Shown here: positions 54,221 to 64,000 of the stretch, in pieces
Layout: every line of letters begins with the position of its first letter
How positions within the stretch are numbered: the first letter of the stretch is position 1
From: Epidermidibacterium keratini
Lineage (GTDB): Bacteria; Actinomycetota; Actinomycetes; Mycobacteriales; Antricoccaceae
NCBI RefSeq assembly: GCF_009834025.1
Contig: NZ_CP047156.1
Location: 3,954,809 to 4,018,808 of the forward strand
Reading direction: 5' to 3'
DNA: 64,000 bases
Position numbers and translations under genes: made by a program
Notes under the pieces: generated by a model
What the model saw: only the letters and a program-made list of their open reading frames with translations
What the model was told of the DNA's origin: nothing
The model's database searches: none

Positions 54221-55879
54221 ATGGAAGGTGCCCGTCCCGTCCGCGCCGCGCGAGGTCCCGAGCTGACCGCCGGCTCCTGGCAGACCGAAGCCCCGATGCG
54301 GATGCTGATGAACAACCTCGACCCGGAGGTCGCCGAGCGACCCGACGACCTCGTCGTCTACGGCGGCACCGGCCGGGCGGCTCGCGACTGGCCGAGCTTC
54401 GATGCGTTGGTCCGCACGCTCAGCACGCTTGCTGACGACGAGACGATGCTCGTGCAAAGCGGCCGACCCGTCGGCGTGTTTCGCACGCACGAGTGGGCGC
54501 CGCGCGTCATCATCGCCAACTCCAACCTCGTCCCGGACTGGGCCAACTGGGAAGAGTTCCGGCGCCTCGAGCAGCTCGGCCTGACGATGTACGGGCAGAT
54601 GACCGCTGGATCGTGGATCTACATCGGCACCCAGGGCATCCTGCAGGGCACCTACGAGACGTTCGCGGCGATCGCCGACAAGCGCTTCGGCGGTTCGCTC
54701 GCCGGCACGTTGACGCTCACCGCGGGATGTGGCGGCATGGGCGGCGCGCAGCCGCTCGCCGTGACGTTGAACGAGGGGGTATGCCTCATCGTCGACGTCG
54801 ACCGGTCGCGCCTGGAACGCCGCGCCGGCAAGCGCTATCTGGACGTTGTCGCTGACTCCCTCGACGAGGCGGTCGAAAAGTGCCTGCAGGCCAAGGAATC
54901 TAAGACGCCGCTGTCGGTCGGCGTCGAAGGCAACGCGGCGGAGATATTCCCCGAGCTGCTACGTCGCGGCGTACCCATCGACATCGTCACCGACCAGACA
55001 TCGGCGCACGATCCGCTCTCCTACCTCCCCGACGATGTCGCCTTTGCCGACTGGCACGAGTACGCCGAACGAAAGCCAGAGGACTTCACCGAGAAGTCTC
55101 GCGCGGCGATGGCCAAGCACGTCGAAGCGATGGTCGGTTTCCAGGACGCCGGAGCCGAAGTCTTCGACTACGGCAACTCGATCCGCGACGAGGCACGCAA
55201 GGGCGGATTCGACCGCGCCTTCGCCTTTCCCGGCTTCGTGCCGGCGTACATCCGGCCGCTGTTTTGTGAAGGCAAGGGACCGTTTCGCTGGGTCGCTCTA
55301 TCCGGGGATCCGGAAGACATCGCGGTCACCGACCAGGCGATCCTCGAGCTGTTTCCCGCGGACGAGAAGCTGCGTCGCTGGATTGCCGCGGCAGGTGAGC
55401 GGGTGGAGTTCGAGGGTCTGCCGGCGCGCATCTGCTGGCTCGGCTACGGCGAACGCCACCGCGCCGGGCTGCGCTTTAACGAGCTGGTGGCCGAGGGCAA
55501 GCTCAAAGGACCGATCGTGATCGGCCGCGACCACCTCGACTGTGGCTCCGTCGCCTCGCCGTACCGCGAGACCGAGGCGATGTCCGACGGCTCGGATGCC
55601 ATCGCCGACTGGCCACTGCTGAACGCGATGCTCAACACCGCCTCCGGTGCCACGTGGGTGTCGCTGCACCACGGCGGCGGCGTCGGCATCGGCCGCTCCA
55701 TGCACGCCGGCCAGGTATGCGTCGCCGACGGCACCGACCTTGCGGCACAGAAGATCGAGCGGGTGCTGACCAACGACCCTGGAATGGGTGTGATCCGGCA
55801 CGTCGACGCGGGCTATGACCTCGCCGCCGAGGTCGCCGAAGAACGCGGAGTGCGGATCCCCATGCGGGAGCAGTCGTGA
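54221..55879 (+). CDS. hutU: Urocanate hydratase
   Basis: 552 residues, full length. [57 protein letters not shown] and [21 protein letters not shown] are NAD-binding and active-site blocks; [15 protein letters not shown] and [18 protein letters not shown] (active-site Cys region) are also conserved. It adds water to urocanate, giving imidazolonepropionate. AAAGGAAAG precedes the ATG. Its TGA overlaps the permease GTG by 4 bp. Confidence 0.96.
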   Translation: MEGARPVRAARGPELTAGSWQTEAPMRMLMNNLDPEVAERPDDLVVYGGTGRAARDWPSFDALVRTLSTLADDETMLVQSGRPVGVFRTHEWAPRVIIANSNLVPDWANWEEFRRLEQLGLTMYGQMTAGSWIYIGTQGILQGTYETFAAIADKRFGGSLAGTLTLTAGCGGMGGAQPLAVTLNEGVCLIVDVDRSRLERRAGKRYLDVVADSLDEAVEKCLQAKESKTPLSVGVEGNAAEIFPELLRRGVPIDIVTDQTSAHDPLSYLPDDVAFADWHEYAERKPEDFTEKSRAAMAKHVEAMVGFQDAGAEVFDYGNSIRDEARKGGFDRAFAFPGFVPAYIRPLFCEGKGPFRWVALSGDPEDIAVTDQAILELFPADEKLRRWIAAAGERVEFEGLPARICWLGYGERHRAGLRFNELVAEGKLKGPIVIGRDHLDCGSVASPYRETEAMSDGSDAIADWPLLNAMLNTASGATWVSLHHGGGVGIGRSMHAGQVCVADGTDLAAQKIERVLTNDPGMGVIRHVDAGYDLAAEVAEERGVRIPMREQS

Positions 55880-57318
55880 GCACGCCGGAACTGCACGGGC
55901 AGCGCGCCTCGGTCATCGAGCGGCGCTCGATCGACGTCGTGCCGGACGCCGAGCGCCACGGAACACCGCTCAACCAGTTCACCTTGTGGTTCGGCGCCAA
56001 CATGCAGATCACCGCGGTCGTCGACGGCGCCCTTGCAGTGGTCTTCGGCGCCGACGCGCTGTGGGCGATCATCGGCTTGCTGATCGGCAACCTGGCCGGC
56101 GGCGCCGTCATGGCGCTGCACTCAGCCCAGGGCCCGCGGCTCGGACTGCCGCAGATGATCTCCTCGCGCGCGCAGTTCGGGGTCTACGGCGCGGTCATCC
56201 CGCTCGTGCTCGTCGTCATCATGTACCTCGGTTTCGCCGCGACCGGGACGGTGCTCTCCGGCCAGGCGATCGACGAGATCCTTGGCACACAAGGAACATC
56301 AGTCGGCATCGTTGTGTTCGGTGTCCTCACGCTCGTCGTGGCGATCCTCGGCTACCGGATCATCCACGTTCTCGGCCGGATCGCGACAGTCGTCGGTCTG
56401 GTCGGATTCATCTACCTCGCCATCCGGTTGTTCACGAAGTACGACCTCAGCAGTCTCATCGGCCAGCAACCCTTTGCGATCGCCCCCTTCCTGACCGCGA
56501 TTGCTCTCGGCGCCGCATGGCAGCTGACCTACGGGCCCTATGTTGCCGACTACTCGCGCTACCTGCCGCGCTCGACGCCGGAGCGTACGACGTTCTGGGC
56601 GACCTTCGCCGGCAGCGTGATCGGCTCGCAGTGGTCGATGACGTTCGGTGCGCTCGTCGCTGCGGCGGCTGGTGATGCCTTCATGGGCTCACAGGTCGGG
56701 TGGCTCGGGCAGCTTGGCGGCGGCGGAGCGATAGCGGTGGCCATCTACTTCGTCATCGTGATCGGCAAGCTGACGGTCAACACGCTCAATGCCTACGGCG
56801 GTTTCATGACGATGCTGACGACGGTGTCGGCGTTCACCCGCACCGACCGTGTGCGCAGCGCTGCACGCGCGGCGTACATCTTCGTCTTCGTCGCTGTCTC
56901 GGTCATCATCGCGATCGCCGCATCGACGGACTTCTTGAACAACTTCAAGAACTTCGTGCTGGTGCTGTTGATGGTCTTTACGCCGTGGAGCGCGATCAAC
57001 CTGATCGACTACTACCTGATCTCGAAGGAACGGGTCGACATCCCCGCGCTATATGACCCCGATGGCCGTTACGGGCGGTGGAACGCCGCGGCACTCACGG
57101 CGTACGCCATCGGCGTACTCGGTCAGATCCCGTTCCTTGCCCAGGCGCTCTACACCGGTCCGGTCACGACCTGGCTCGGCGGCGCAGACATCTCCTGGAT
57201 AGTCGGCTTGTTGCTCACCGGCGCGATCTACTATCCGTGGGCCCGCCGGACGGCACGCCCACCGGCGCAGATGATCTATCCCCCAGCGGTCGATGCCACC
57301 AGGAGCGAACATGGCTGA
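55876..57318 (+). CDS. NCS1-family permease in the hut operon
   Basis: 480 residues with about 12 membrane helices. [42 protein letters not shown] and the [25 protein letters not shown] loop are the NCS1 (cytosine/purine/allantoin/hydantoin) signatures; [28 protein letters not shown] is the substrate-helix region. Its place inside the operon implies uptake of histidine, urocanate or a related imidazole, replacing the amino-acid permease HutT usually found. The GTG overlaps hutU by 4 bp, and the stop overlaps the next gene by 8 bp. Confidence 0.88.
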   Translation: MSTPELHGQRASVIERRSIDVVPDAERHGTPLNQFTLWFGANMQITAVVDGALAVVFGADALWAIIGLLIGNLAGGAVMALHSAQGPRLGLPQMISSRAQFGVYGAVIPLVLVVIMYLGFAATGTVLSGQAIDEILGTQGTSVGIVVFGVLTLVVAILGYRIIHVLGRIATVVGLVGFIYLAIRLFTKYDLSSLIGQQPFAIAPFLTAIALGAAWQLTYGPYVADYSRYLPRSTPERTTFWATFAGSVIGSQWSMTFGALVAAAAGDAFMGSQVGWLGQLGGGGAIAVAIYFVIVIGKLTVNTLNAYGGFMTMLTTVSAFTRTDRVRSAARAAYIFVFVAVSVIIAIAASTDFLNNFKNFVLVLLMVFTPWSAINLIDYYLISKERVDIPALYDPDGRYGRWNAAALTAYAIGVLGQIPFLAQALYTGPVTTWLGGADISWIVGLLLTGAIYYPWARRTARPPAQMIYPPAVDATRSEHG

Positions 57319-58594
57319 ACTTGACGCGCGAGCGCGCTCCAGTTTCGACTCGATGTGGTCGTCGCTTGACGACGTAGGCCGCCTCGATAGCGGCGGCTAC
57401 GGACGGTTTGCCTGGAACGATGCGGATCTCACGCTGCGAGCGTGGTTCCTAGCGCAGGCGGCGGCACGCTCGCTCGACGTCGATGAAGACCGCAACGGCA
57501 ACCTGTGGGCGTGGTGGGGTACGCCGGGACCCGGCGCGGTCGTGACCGGAAGCCACCTCGACTCGGTGCCCGGCGGCGGTGCGTACGACGGTCCGCTCGG
57601 GGTGGCGTCGGCATTCGCTGCCATTGATCTGTTGCGTGCCAGGGGTTTCTCGCCGTCGCGGCCGATTGCGGTGGCGTGCTTCAGCGATGAGGAGGGAGCT
57701 CGGTTCGGCGTCGCCTGTCTAGGTTCGCGGTTGCTGACCGGCGCGATCGAGGGACCACGCGCCGGTGCACTGCTCGATGCCGATGGCGTGTCGCTCGCCG
57801 ATGCGATGCGGCGAGCCGGGCGCAATCCGAGCCGCATGGGGCGCGATCGCGAGACACTCTCGCGGATCGGCGTCTTCATCGAGCTGCATGTCGAGCAGGG
57901 CCGTGGGCTCATCGACCTTGGCTCGCCCATCGCGGTGGCATCGTCCATCTGGCCGCATGGTCGGTGGCGGCTGGACTTCTCCGGACAAGGCAACCATGCC
58001 GGGACAACGCTGCTAGAGGATCGGCATGATCCCATGCTTACCTACGCCGAGACCGTTCTGTCGGTGCGCAAGCGCGCCCGGCTGGCCGGTTGCGTTGCCA
58101 CGGTCGGCAAGGTCGAGGTCACGCCCGGCGGCGTCAACGCGATCCCGTCGCACGTCACCGCCTGGCTCGACACCCGCGCGCCTGACGACCAGACCGTGCG
58201 AGCGGTCGTCGCGGAGATCGAGGAGCGCGCTCGCCAGCGCGGAGAGCGTGATGGTGTGGTCGTCTCGATCCGTGAGGAGTCCTACTCCCCTCGCGTCGAC
58301 TTCGACCCGGCCGTGCGGCAGTCGCTGGGTCGACAGCTTGCCGACGTACTCGCCGAATCGGTGCCCGAGCTCGACGCAATTCCGGTGCTCGGGACCGGAG
58401 CCGGCCACGACGCAGGCATCCTCAGCAAGCACGTGCCCACCGGGATGTTGTTTGTGCGCAACCCGACCGGTATCTCGCACGCACCGGATGAGTACGCCGA
58501 ACCCGCAGACTGTCATACCGGAGTGCTCGCGCTGGCTGAGGTGCTGGCGGCGTACTCATCGCAGCCTCACTCCCCGGAGCCCCTCGATGGCTGA
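57311..58594 (+). CDS. M20-family amidohydrolase (allantoate/N-carbamoyl amino acid hydrolase-like), putative N-formylglutamate hydrolase
   Basis: 427 residues. Metal ligands are visible in GSHLDSVPGGGAYDGPLGV (His/Asp), SDEEGARFG (Glu pair), ELHVEQG (His) and GISHAPDEY (His), the AllC/HyuC pattern; NHAGTTLLEDRHDP is the dimer-domain loop. Substrates in the family are N-acyl, N-carbamoyl or ureido amino acids. Between hutU and hutF and with no hutG in the operon, it probably hydrolyses N-formylglutamate made by HutF (inference). ATG 57311 with AGGAG overlaps the permease stop by 8 bp. Confidence 0.85.
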   Translation: MAELDARARSSFDSMWSSLDDVGRLDSGGYGRFAWNDADLTLRAWFLAQAAARSLDVDEDRNGNLWAWWGTPGPGAVVTGSHLDSVPGGGAYDGPLGVASAFAAIDLLRARGFSPSRPIAVACFSDEEGARFGVACLGSRLLTGAIEGPRAGALLDADGVSLADAMRRAGRNPSRMGRDRETLSRIGVFIELHVEQGRGLIDLGSPIAVASSIWPHGRWRLDFSGQGNHAGTTLLEDRHDPMLTYAETVLSVRKRARLAGCVATVGKVEVTPGGVNAIPSHVTAWLDTRAPDDQTVRAVVAEIEERARQRGERDGVVVSIREESYSPRVDFDPAVRQSLGRQLADVLAESVPELDAIPVLGTGAGHDAGILSKHVPTGMLFVRNPTGISHAPDEYAEPADCHTGVLALAEVLAAYSSQPHSPEPLDG

Positions 58595-59921
58595 AGCGGC
58601 TTGGTGGTGTGAGTACGCCGTGATCGACAGTGAGGTGCGGTCCGGCGTACTCGTGAGCGCTGCCGACGGCATCATCGCCGATATCCAGGCAGACCAGCAG
58701 CCACCCGCCAATGCACAGCGCCTCGCCGGGATCGTGCTCCCGGGCATCGCTAACTGCCACTCCCACGCGTTTCATCGCGCGCTGCGCGGACGCACCCAGG
58801 CCGAGCGTGGCTCGTTTTGGACGTGGCGTGAGCAGATGTACTCGGTCGCGGAGCGGCTGGACCCCGACAGCTACTACCGGCTGGCGCGAGCGGCCTACGC
58901 GGAGATGACGTTGGCCGGCATCACTGCCGTCGGCGAGTTCCACTACCTCCATCACGGCCCGGGCGGGCGGCCGTACGCCGACCCCAACGCGATGTCCCGC
59001 GCACTCGTCGAAGCTTCCGGTGATGCCGGACTTCGCATCACGTTGCTCGACACCTGTTATGTCGCAGGCGGAATCGGGCAGCCGCTTCAAGGAGTGCAGG
59101 CACGTTTTGGCGACGGTGATGCCGACTCGTGGGCCACCCGCGTCGACTCGCTCGGCACCCTGCCCGCACACGCGAGGCTCGGCGCGGCAGCGCATTCCGT
59201 GCGCGGTGTCCCGGCCGACCAGCTGCCAGTCCTCGCGGCGTGGGCCTCGGAGCATGAGGGGCCACTGCACGCGCACGTCTCGGAGCAGGTCGCCGAGAAC
59301 GAGCAGTGCATCGCGGCGTACGGCACGACGCCAGTCGGCGTACTCGATGGAGCCGGCCTGCTGGGTGAGCGGTTTTCAGCAGTGCACGCCACGCATCTGA
59401 CGGACACCGACATCCAGGCGCTCGGCGCAAGCAGATCGGTAGCGTGCTTCTGCCCGACCACGGAGCGCGACCTGGCCGACGGCATAGGACCAGCGCGCGA
59501 GCTGACTCACGCAGGATCGCCGTTATCGTTGGGATCTGACAGCCACGCGATCGTCGATCCCTTCGAGGAAGCACGGGCGGTCGAGCTCAACACCCGATTG
59601 GCGAGTCAGGCGCGCGGACACTTCACCGCCGCAGAGCTGCTTCAGGCGTCGACCGCCGCCGGGCACCGCTCGATCGGCTGGGGCGACGCCGGCGAGCTGC
59701 GCATTGGCGCCCGCGCCGACCTCGTCGCAGTCGACACGCGCTCGGTGCGGATGGCTGGATTTGATCTGCGCTCCGGCCTCGAGAGCGTGGTATTTGCGGC
59801 AAGCGCGCCCGACGTCACCGATGTCATCATCGACGGTGTGCCGGTCGTGCAGAATCACCGTCACTTGCTGATCGACGACGTACCCGGCGAGATCGCCGCT
59901 GCCATAGGAGATCTGACATGA
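58587..59921 (+). CDS. hutF: Formimidoylglutamate deiminase
   Basis: 444 residues of the amidohydrolase superfamily. [41 protein letters not shown] contains the metal HxH and the HutF-specific WTWR block; [17 protein letters not shown] and [20 protein letters not shown] supply the remaining ligands and the catalytic Asp. It converts formiminoglutamate to formylglutamate plus ammonia, the route that needs a separate deformylase. ATG 58587 (GGAG upstream) overlaps the previous stop by 8 bp; its own stop overlaps hutI by 4 bp. Confidence 0.93.
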   Translation: MAEAAWWCEYAVIDSEVRSGVLVSAADGIIADIQADQQPPANAQRLAGIVLPGIANCHSHAFHRALRGRTQAERGSFWTWREQMYSVAERLDPDSYYRLARAAYAEMTLAGITAVGEFHYLHHGPGGRPYADPNAMSRALVEASGDAGLRITLLDTCYVAGGIGQPLQGVQARFGDGDADSWATRVDSLGTLPAHARLGAAAHSVRGVPADQLPVLAAWASEHEGPLHAHVSEQVAENEQCIAAYGTTPVGVLDGAGLLGERFSAVHATHLTDTDIQALGASRSVACFCPTTERDLADGIGPARELTHAGSPLSLGSDSHAIVDPFEEARAVELNTRLASQARGHFTAAELLQASTAAGHRSIGWGDAGELRIGARADLVAVDTRSVRMAGFDLRSGLESVVFAASAPDVTDVIIDGVPVVQNHRHLLIDDVPGEIAAAIGDLT

Positions 59922-61066
59922 GCACGCTCATCACCAATATCGGGCAGCTGGTCACCAATGACCCGGCGTACGACGGTACGCCGCTCGGCATCATGAACGA
60001 TGCTGCGCTTGTTGTCTCCGACGGTGAGATCGAGTGGATCGGTCCGGCCGCGGGCGCGCCGCACGCCGACGAGCTGATCGATGCGGAGGGTCGGGCCGCC
60101 ATTCCCGGATTCGTCGACAGCCATGCCCATCTCATGTTCGGTGGCGACCGGGCGGAGGAGTTTGCGGCGCGGATGAGCGGAAAGCCTTATACTGCAGGCG
60201 GAATTCGCACGACTGTCGCCGCGACCCGCGAGGCGACCGATGACGATCTCACCGCTCGTGCCCAAGCACTAACGGACGAGATGCGCCGGCAGGGCACGAC
60301 AACCGTAGAGATCAAGTCCGGTTATGGGCTCACTGTCGACGATGAGGCGCGGGCGCTGCGGCTAGCGCGCGAGCTCACGCCGGAGACGACCTACCTCGGC
60401 GCTCACGTCGTCTCGCCCGACTACGCCGACCGTCCCGAGGAGTATGTCGAGCTGGTGTGCGGCGCCATGCTGGCCGCGTGCGCGCCGTACTCACGCTGGG
60501 TCGACGTCTTCTGCGAGGACGGTGCCTTCGGCGAGGATGCCTCACGCACGATCCTGCGGGCGGGTATGGACGCCGGGCTGCTGCCACGGATCCATGCCAA
60601 CCAGCTCGGGCCGGGCCCAGGTGTGCAGCTCGCCGTCGAGCTCGGGGCGGCCAGCGCCGACCACTGCACCCACCTCAGTGACGCCGACGTCGATGCGTTG
60701 GCGTCCGGCGACACGGTCGCGACCCTGCTGCCGGGTGCGGAGTTCTCGACACGTGCGGTGTACCCCGACGCGCGCCGCCTGCTGGACGCCGGGGTCACGG
60801 TCGCGCTCGCCAGCGACTGCAACCCCGGGTCGTCGTACACCTCGAGTCTGCCCTTCTGTATCGCCGTTGCCGTGCGTGACATGAAGATGACGCCAGCCGA
60901 AGCGATGTGGTCCGCTACCGCCGGCGGCGCGCAGGCGCTGCGTCGTGATGACGTCGGCGTACTCGCTCCGGGCAAAGCCGGTCACCTCGTGATCCTCGAC
61001 GCACCGTCGTACATCCACCTGGTCTATCGCCCCGGCGTACCGCTCGTGCACCGCGTGATTGCCTGA
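59918..61066 (+). CDS. hutI: Imidazolonepropionase
   Basis: 382 residues, amidohydrolase fold. [45 protein letters not shown] is the diagnostic HutI block (HxH metal ligands plus the R-x-x-EF and GGI motifs). [21 protein letters not shown] and [18 protein letters not shown] complete the site. It opens the imidazolone ring to formiminoglutamate. ATGA overlap with hutF; it is the last gene of the operon, 41 bp before the GntR gene. Confidence 0.96.
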   Translation: MSTLITNIGQLVTNDPAYDGTPLGIMNDAALVVSDGEIEWIGPAAGAPHADELIDAEGRAAIPGFVDSHAHLMFGGDRAEEFAARMSGKPYTAGGIRTTVAATREATDDDLTARAQALTDEMRRQGTTTVEIKSGYGLTVDDEARALRLARELTPETTYLGAHVVSPDYADRPEEYVELVCGAMLAACAPYSRWVDVFCEDGAFGEDASRTILRAGMDAGLLPRIHANQLGPGPGVQLAVELGAASADHCTHLSDADVDALASGDTVATLLPGAEFSTRAVYPDARRLLDAGVTVALASDCNPGSSYTSSLPFCIAVAVRDMKMTPAEAMWSATAGGAQALRRDDVGVLAPGKAGHLVILDAPSYIHLVYRPGVPLVHRVIA

Positions 61067-61106
61067 GGTTCACCCACCGTTTGACTCGGGCGCCAATAAT
61101 GCCCCC

Positions 61107-61829
61107 GTGACCGACCAGCTGCGCCCCGACGAGATCGTCAGCATCCTCTCCGACGAGATCGCCGCGCTGAGCCCGGGCGATCGCATCGAGTCCGAGCACA
61201 CGCTGATGAAGCGGTTCGGCGTCGGGCGGTCCGTCGTACGCTCGGTTATCGGAACCCTGCAGTCGATGCATCTCGTACGCCGGGTGCAGGGGTCGGGCAC
61301 GTTCGTCAACCGGCGCATCGACTATGTGATCTCGCGGAGCAAATCGCCGTCGCTGCACAAGACCGTTGAGGCTAGCGGTGCTCACAGCGAGACAGTGCTG
61401 ATCGGCAGTGACCACTCGTTTCTCCCGGCAAAAGCGGCGGCGCGCCTGGAGCTGCCACCAGACACCGAAGTGCAGCACCTCACCAGGCTCAGCCACATTA
61501 ACGGGCTTCCTGCAATGTATGTCGAAGAGTGGATTCTGCCGGGCGTGTGCGACCACGTTGACGTTGCGATCGGCGTCGTCCGCTCGGTTGACGAGACACT
61601 GCGTGGCATGGGGTTTCTCCCGATTCGCGCCTGGTGCCAGGCAAGTTTGGACGTCGCACCAGCGCATGCCCGGCAACGGCTCGAGCTCGATGAGCACGAC
61701 CACACGTGGGTCGTAGAGAGCATCGCTCGCGATCGCGACACGGCGACGGCGTTGTTTCACTCGCGCACCTGGACCCGCCAGGACGCCGTCCGTCTCGTCC
61801 TCGAACTCGACGACATCGCCACCTCGTAG
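61107..61829 (+). CDS. GntR-family regulator with UTRA domain (PhnF-like)
   Basis: 240 residues. The N-terminal wHTH spans about 5-70 (LSPGDRIESEHTLMKRFGVGRSVVRSVIGTLQSMHLVRRVQGSGTFV). The UTRA effector domain is about 90-230 (VQHLTRLSHINGLPAMYVEEWILPG.. FHSRTWTRQDAVRLVLEL). It precedes the phosphonate transporter and resembles PhnF-type regulators of phosphonate uptake, so control of phnDCE is the likely job. GTG 61107 is chosen; an upstream frame from 61059 lacks homology. Confidence 0.85.
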   Translation: MTDQLRPDEIVSILSDEIAALSPGDRIESEHTLMKRFGVGRSVVRSVIGTLQSMHLVRRVQGSGTFVNRRIDYVISRSKSPSLHKTVEASGAHSETVLIGSDHSFLPAKAAARLELPPDTEVQHLTRLSHINGLPAMYVEEWILPGVCDHVDVAIGVVRSVDETLRGMGFLPIRAWCQASLDVAPAHARQRLELDEHDHTWVVESIARDRDTATALFHSRTWTRQDAVRLVLELDDIATS

Positions 61830-61991
61830 CCCTCGCGCCCAAGTTGGTCGTAGACACGCACGGTCCTTCATCGGGCGTTGTCCTGCCCGTAACCCAGCGC
61901 TCCCTTCGCCGGCGCTCGGCTCACCGACACTCGGTAACCGCGAGCGGCACCATGCCGCGCCATGCCCTACCACCCTAGAAAGTTGGAGCAC

Positions 61992-62948
61992 ATGCGCACG
62001 CGCCTGTTTTCCTCGTTGGCCGCATCCGCGGCCGCACTCATCCTTCTCGCCGGCTGCGGGTCAAGCGCCGACTCATCGTCGTCCGGCGGCGCCGCGGCTG
62101 ACTCCGATCCCGACACCTTGGTCTTCGCCTCGATCCCGTCCGAGAACGCGACCTCCCTCGAGCAGCAGTACGCCAACGTCATCAAGGTCATCGAAGAAGA
62201 GACCGGCAAGCAGGTCGAGGTTCAGAACGCCACCGACTACGCCGCAGTCATCGAGGGCCTGCGCGCCGGCAAGGTGCAGATTGCCGGCCTCGGCCCGTTC
62301 TCCTACATCACCGCCAAGGACTCCGACGTCGCGATCGAGCCCGTTGCCGCCGTCGTCGACTCGCCCGACGAAGAGCCCGGCTACAAGTCGTACGGCATCG
62401 TCCCGGCCGATTCCGACATCACCGATATTTCAGGCTTCAAGGACAAGAACGTCTGCTTCGTCGATCCGACGTCGACGTCCGGCTACCTCTACCCGACCGC
62501 GGGTCTGGAGGACGCCGGAATCGACCCGGAGTCCGACATCACGCCGGTGATGGCTGGTGGGCACGATGCCTCGGCGCTCGCCGTTGCCAGCGGCCAGTGT
62601 GACGCTGGTTTTGCGTTCGACGCGATGGTTGAGGAGACCCTCATCAAGTCCGGCCAGCTCAGCGAGGGCCAGCTGAAGGTCGTGTGGGAGTCCGAGATCA
62701 TCCCAGGTTCGCCGGTCGCCATCTCGACCGACACGATGACCCAGGAAACGCAAGACAAGATCAAGGCCGCGTTCACCGAGAAGATCAACGTTGATGCTCT
62801 CGTGCAGGACGGCGTCTGCACCGACGCAGCCTCGTGCGTCCTGCCCGAGGAATCCAAGTGGGGCTACACGGCCGTCGACGACCAGCTGTACGACGGCGTA
62901 CGCAAGGTCTGCGAGATCACCAAGGCTGAAGCCTGCACGGCGTCCTAG
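61992..62948 (+). CDS. phnD: Phosphate/phosphite/phosphonate ABC transporter substrate-binding lipoprotein
   Basis: 318 residues. The lipobox LLAG-C (Cys21) ends the signal; SADSSSSGGAAADSD is the linker. The mature PhnD-like domain includes TLVFASIPSENATSLEQQYANVIKVIEEETGKQVEV, ALRAGKVQIAGLGPFSYI-type segments and CFVDPTSTSGYLYPTAGLEDAGI, typical of the phosphonate-binding family. Binding subtype (phosphite, phosphonate or hypophosphite) is not readable. TGGAG precedes the ATG. The 162-bp gap upstream holds no gene. Confidence 0.92.
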   Translation: MRTRLFSSLAASAAALILLAGCGSSADSSSSGGAAADSDPDTLVFASIPSENATSLEQQYANVIKVIEEETGKQVEVQNATDYAAVIEGLRAGKVQIAGLGPFSYITAKDSDVAIEPVAAVVDSPDEEPGYKSYGIVPADSDITDISGFKDKNVCFVDPTSTSGYLYPTAGLEDAGIDPESDITPVMAGGHDASALAVASGQCDAGFAFDAMVEETLIKSGQLSEGQLKVVWESEIIPGSPVAISTDTMTQETQDKIKAAFTEKINVDALVQDGVCTDAASCVLPEESKWGYTAVDDQLYDGVRKVCEITKAEACTAS

Positions 62949-62996
62949 ACCGCCTGTCCACCCCTGCCACATCGCGATTCTGAGAGGCCTGAGCCG

Positions 62997-63824
62997 ATGA
63001 TTTCCACCGCGCACCTGCACGAAGCGTCCGCACCGACCGCGGTCCAGCTGGACCACGTCACCAAGCGTTTCGAGCGCGGTCAGCTCGGCCTCGACGATGT
63101 CACCGTGGACTTCCCGAGGGGCACCATCACGGTGCTCCTCGGGTTGTCCGGGTCGGGCAAGTCGACCCTGCTGCGGCACATCAACGGGCTGCAGCGCCCC
63201 ACATCCGGGACCATTGAGGTCCTGGGCAACCGGATCGAGAAGGCCTCCGACCGCGAGCTGCGCAAGGTGCGCCAGAAGGTCGGGTTCATCTTCCAGCACT
63301 TCCACCTCGTCGGACCGATGACCGTGCTCGAGAACGTCTGCACCGGACGCCTCGGTGCGATTAAGGGTCCGCGCTTCGGACTTTCCAGCTATCCCAAGCA
63401 AGTACGCCGCGACGCGATGGATCAGCTCGCCCGGGTCGGGCTCGCCGACCGCGCATTCCAGCGCGCCGACACGCTCTCCGGTGGCCAGCAGCAGCGCATC
63501 GCCATCGCTCGTGCCCTCGTGCAGGAGCCCGACGTACTGCTCGCCGACGAGCCAGTTGCCTCACTGGATCCCGTCACCGGCATTCAGGTGATCGACCTGA
63601 TCACCCGCATCGCTCGCGAGGAAGACCTGACCGTCATCTGCAGCCTGCATCAGGTCGAGCTCGCGCTTGGGTTCGCCGACCGCATCGTCGGCCTGCGTGC
63701 CGGCAAGGTCGTGCTCGACCGGCAAACCAGCTCGCTGCGCCGCGAAGATGCGCTTGCGATCTACGACAAGGTCGCCGCCGTACCGACCGAAGACGCCATC
63801 GCCCGCACCGAGCTCGTCGGCTGA
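62997..63824 (+). CDS. phnC: Phosphonate ABC transporter ATP-binding protein
   Basis: 275 residues. Walker [20 protein letters not shown]-loop FIFQHFHLVG, ABC signature LSGGQQQRIAIARALVQEPDVLLADEPVASLDP (Walker B and D-loop) and the switch His in CSLHQVEL are all intact. PhnC energises uptake through PhnE. It lies 48 bp after phnD and 9 bp before phnE. Confidence 0.94.
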   Translation: MISTAHLHEASAPTAVQLDHVTKRFERGQLGLDDVTVDFPRGTITVLLGLSGSGKSTLLRHINGLQRPTSGTIEVLGNRIEKASDRELRKVRQKVGFIFQHFHLVGPMTVLENVCTGRLGAIKGPRFGLSSYPKQVRRDAMDQLARVGLADRAFQRADTLSGGQQQRIAIARALVQEPDVLLADEPVASLDPVTGIQVIDLITRIAREEDLTVICSLHQVELALGFADRIVGLRAGKVVLDRQTSSLRREDALAIYDKVAAVPTEDAIARTELVG

Positions 63825-63833
63825 CCGAGCCGC

Positions 63834-64000
63834 ATGACCACGCGTACCCTGCCGCGCAAACCAGACGCCCCGCCCGTGGATCTGCCGTCGCGGCCCGCCC
63901 CGTCGCTCAACTCCGTCGCCGTCCTCGTCGTACTTCTCGGACTCGTCGCAGCCTCGATCTGGTCGATCATCGACCTCAAGATCAATATCGCCAGCATTGT
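63834..64000 (+). CDS. phnE: Phosphonate ABC transporter permease, N-terminus (cut by window end)
   Basis: ATG at 63834 opens a 55-residue partial frame: a Pro-rich cytoplasmic start (TLPRKPDAPPVDLPSRPAPS) and a first membrane helix (VAVLVVLLGLVAASIWSI), followed by DLKINIASIV as in PhnE permeases. Assignment comes from position after phnC plus this pattern. The rest of the gene lies outside the window. Confidence 0.82.
   Translation, partial: MTTRTLPRKPDAPPVDLPSRPAPSLNSVAVLVVLLGLVAASIWSIIDLKINIASI

Overview
The window is a chromosomal segment of a GC-rich, mycothiol-using actinobacterium. The evidence is the gap/whiA/yvcK/rapZ/uvrC neighbourhood, a mycothione reductase, an MshA-like glycosyltransferase with a PIG-L deacetylase, an F420-type LLM oxidoreductase, a GarA/FtsR/DUF151/gcv block laid out as in mycobacteria, many GTG starts, and many start codons that sit 6-7 nt after a TAnnnT -10 box (leaderless transcription). 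I cannot name the genus. No tRNA, rRNA, CRISPR array, insertion sequence or prophage was recognised; it reads as core genome with a few decaying genes.

Layout. 1-8.0 kb: start of gap, whiA with its 3' end tandemly duplicated, an integral membrane protein, a TiaS-like protein with a glycine-rich lipoprotein, then yvcK-rapZ-uvrC. 7.9-12.7 kb: tandem-GNAT acetyltransferase, uvrA with a basic tail, MBL hydrolase. 12.8-15.4 kb: a two-gene SipW-type secretion module (small secreted substrate plus a signal peptidase fused to a LamG-like domain) beside a MarR regulator. 15.7-17.9 kb: trehalose synthesis (otsAB). 17.9-21.6 kb: LysR regulator divergent from a lysine 6-dehydrogenase/semialdehyde dehydrogenase pair. 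21.6-28 kb: DUF1992, M50-like protease, cysK-cysE, mycothione reductase, channel-like protein, coaA. 28-34.8 kb: frameshifted SDR, ABM-fold monooxygenase, IclR, two-subunit GMC oxidoreductase, lipoprotein hydrolase, GNAT pseudogene, amidase. 34.9-42.7 kb: gcvP under a tandem glycine riboswitch, two MerR regulators around a DUF151 nuclease, zinc-ribbon GarA, gcvH, a CDP-alcohol phosphatidyltransferase and a dehydratase-like protein. 42.8-51.7 kb: lipoproteins, DUF4126 protein, DUF35/thiolase pair, LLM oxidoreductase, TesB, PIG-L and MshA-like enzymes. 51.8-61.1 kb: complete histidine-utilisation operon (IclR; hutH-hutU-NCS1 permease-M20 amidohydrolase-hutF-hutI). 61.1-64 kb: GntR/UTRA regulator and a phosphonate/phosphite ABC importer phnDCE cut by the window edge.

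The genes form several working units. Histidine is degraded through urocanate, imidazolonepropionate and formiminoglutamate to formylglutamate, with an M20 enzyme probably taking the final HutG step. Lysine is oxidised to 2-aminoadipate. Serine is converted to cysteine and thiol redox is kept by mycothiol. Glycine cleavage is sensed by a riboswitch, with GarA alongside.

The least conventional item is the SipW-type signal peptidase (12805-14121). It carries its own SipW-type cleavage motif just before a LamG domain and could process itself. Convergent gene junctions repeatedly carry long perfect hairpins, two of which are copies of the same 41-bp element.
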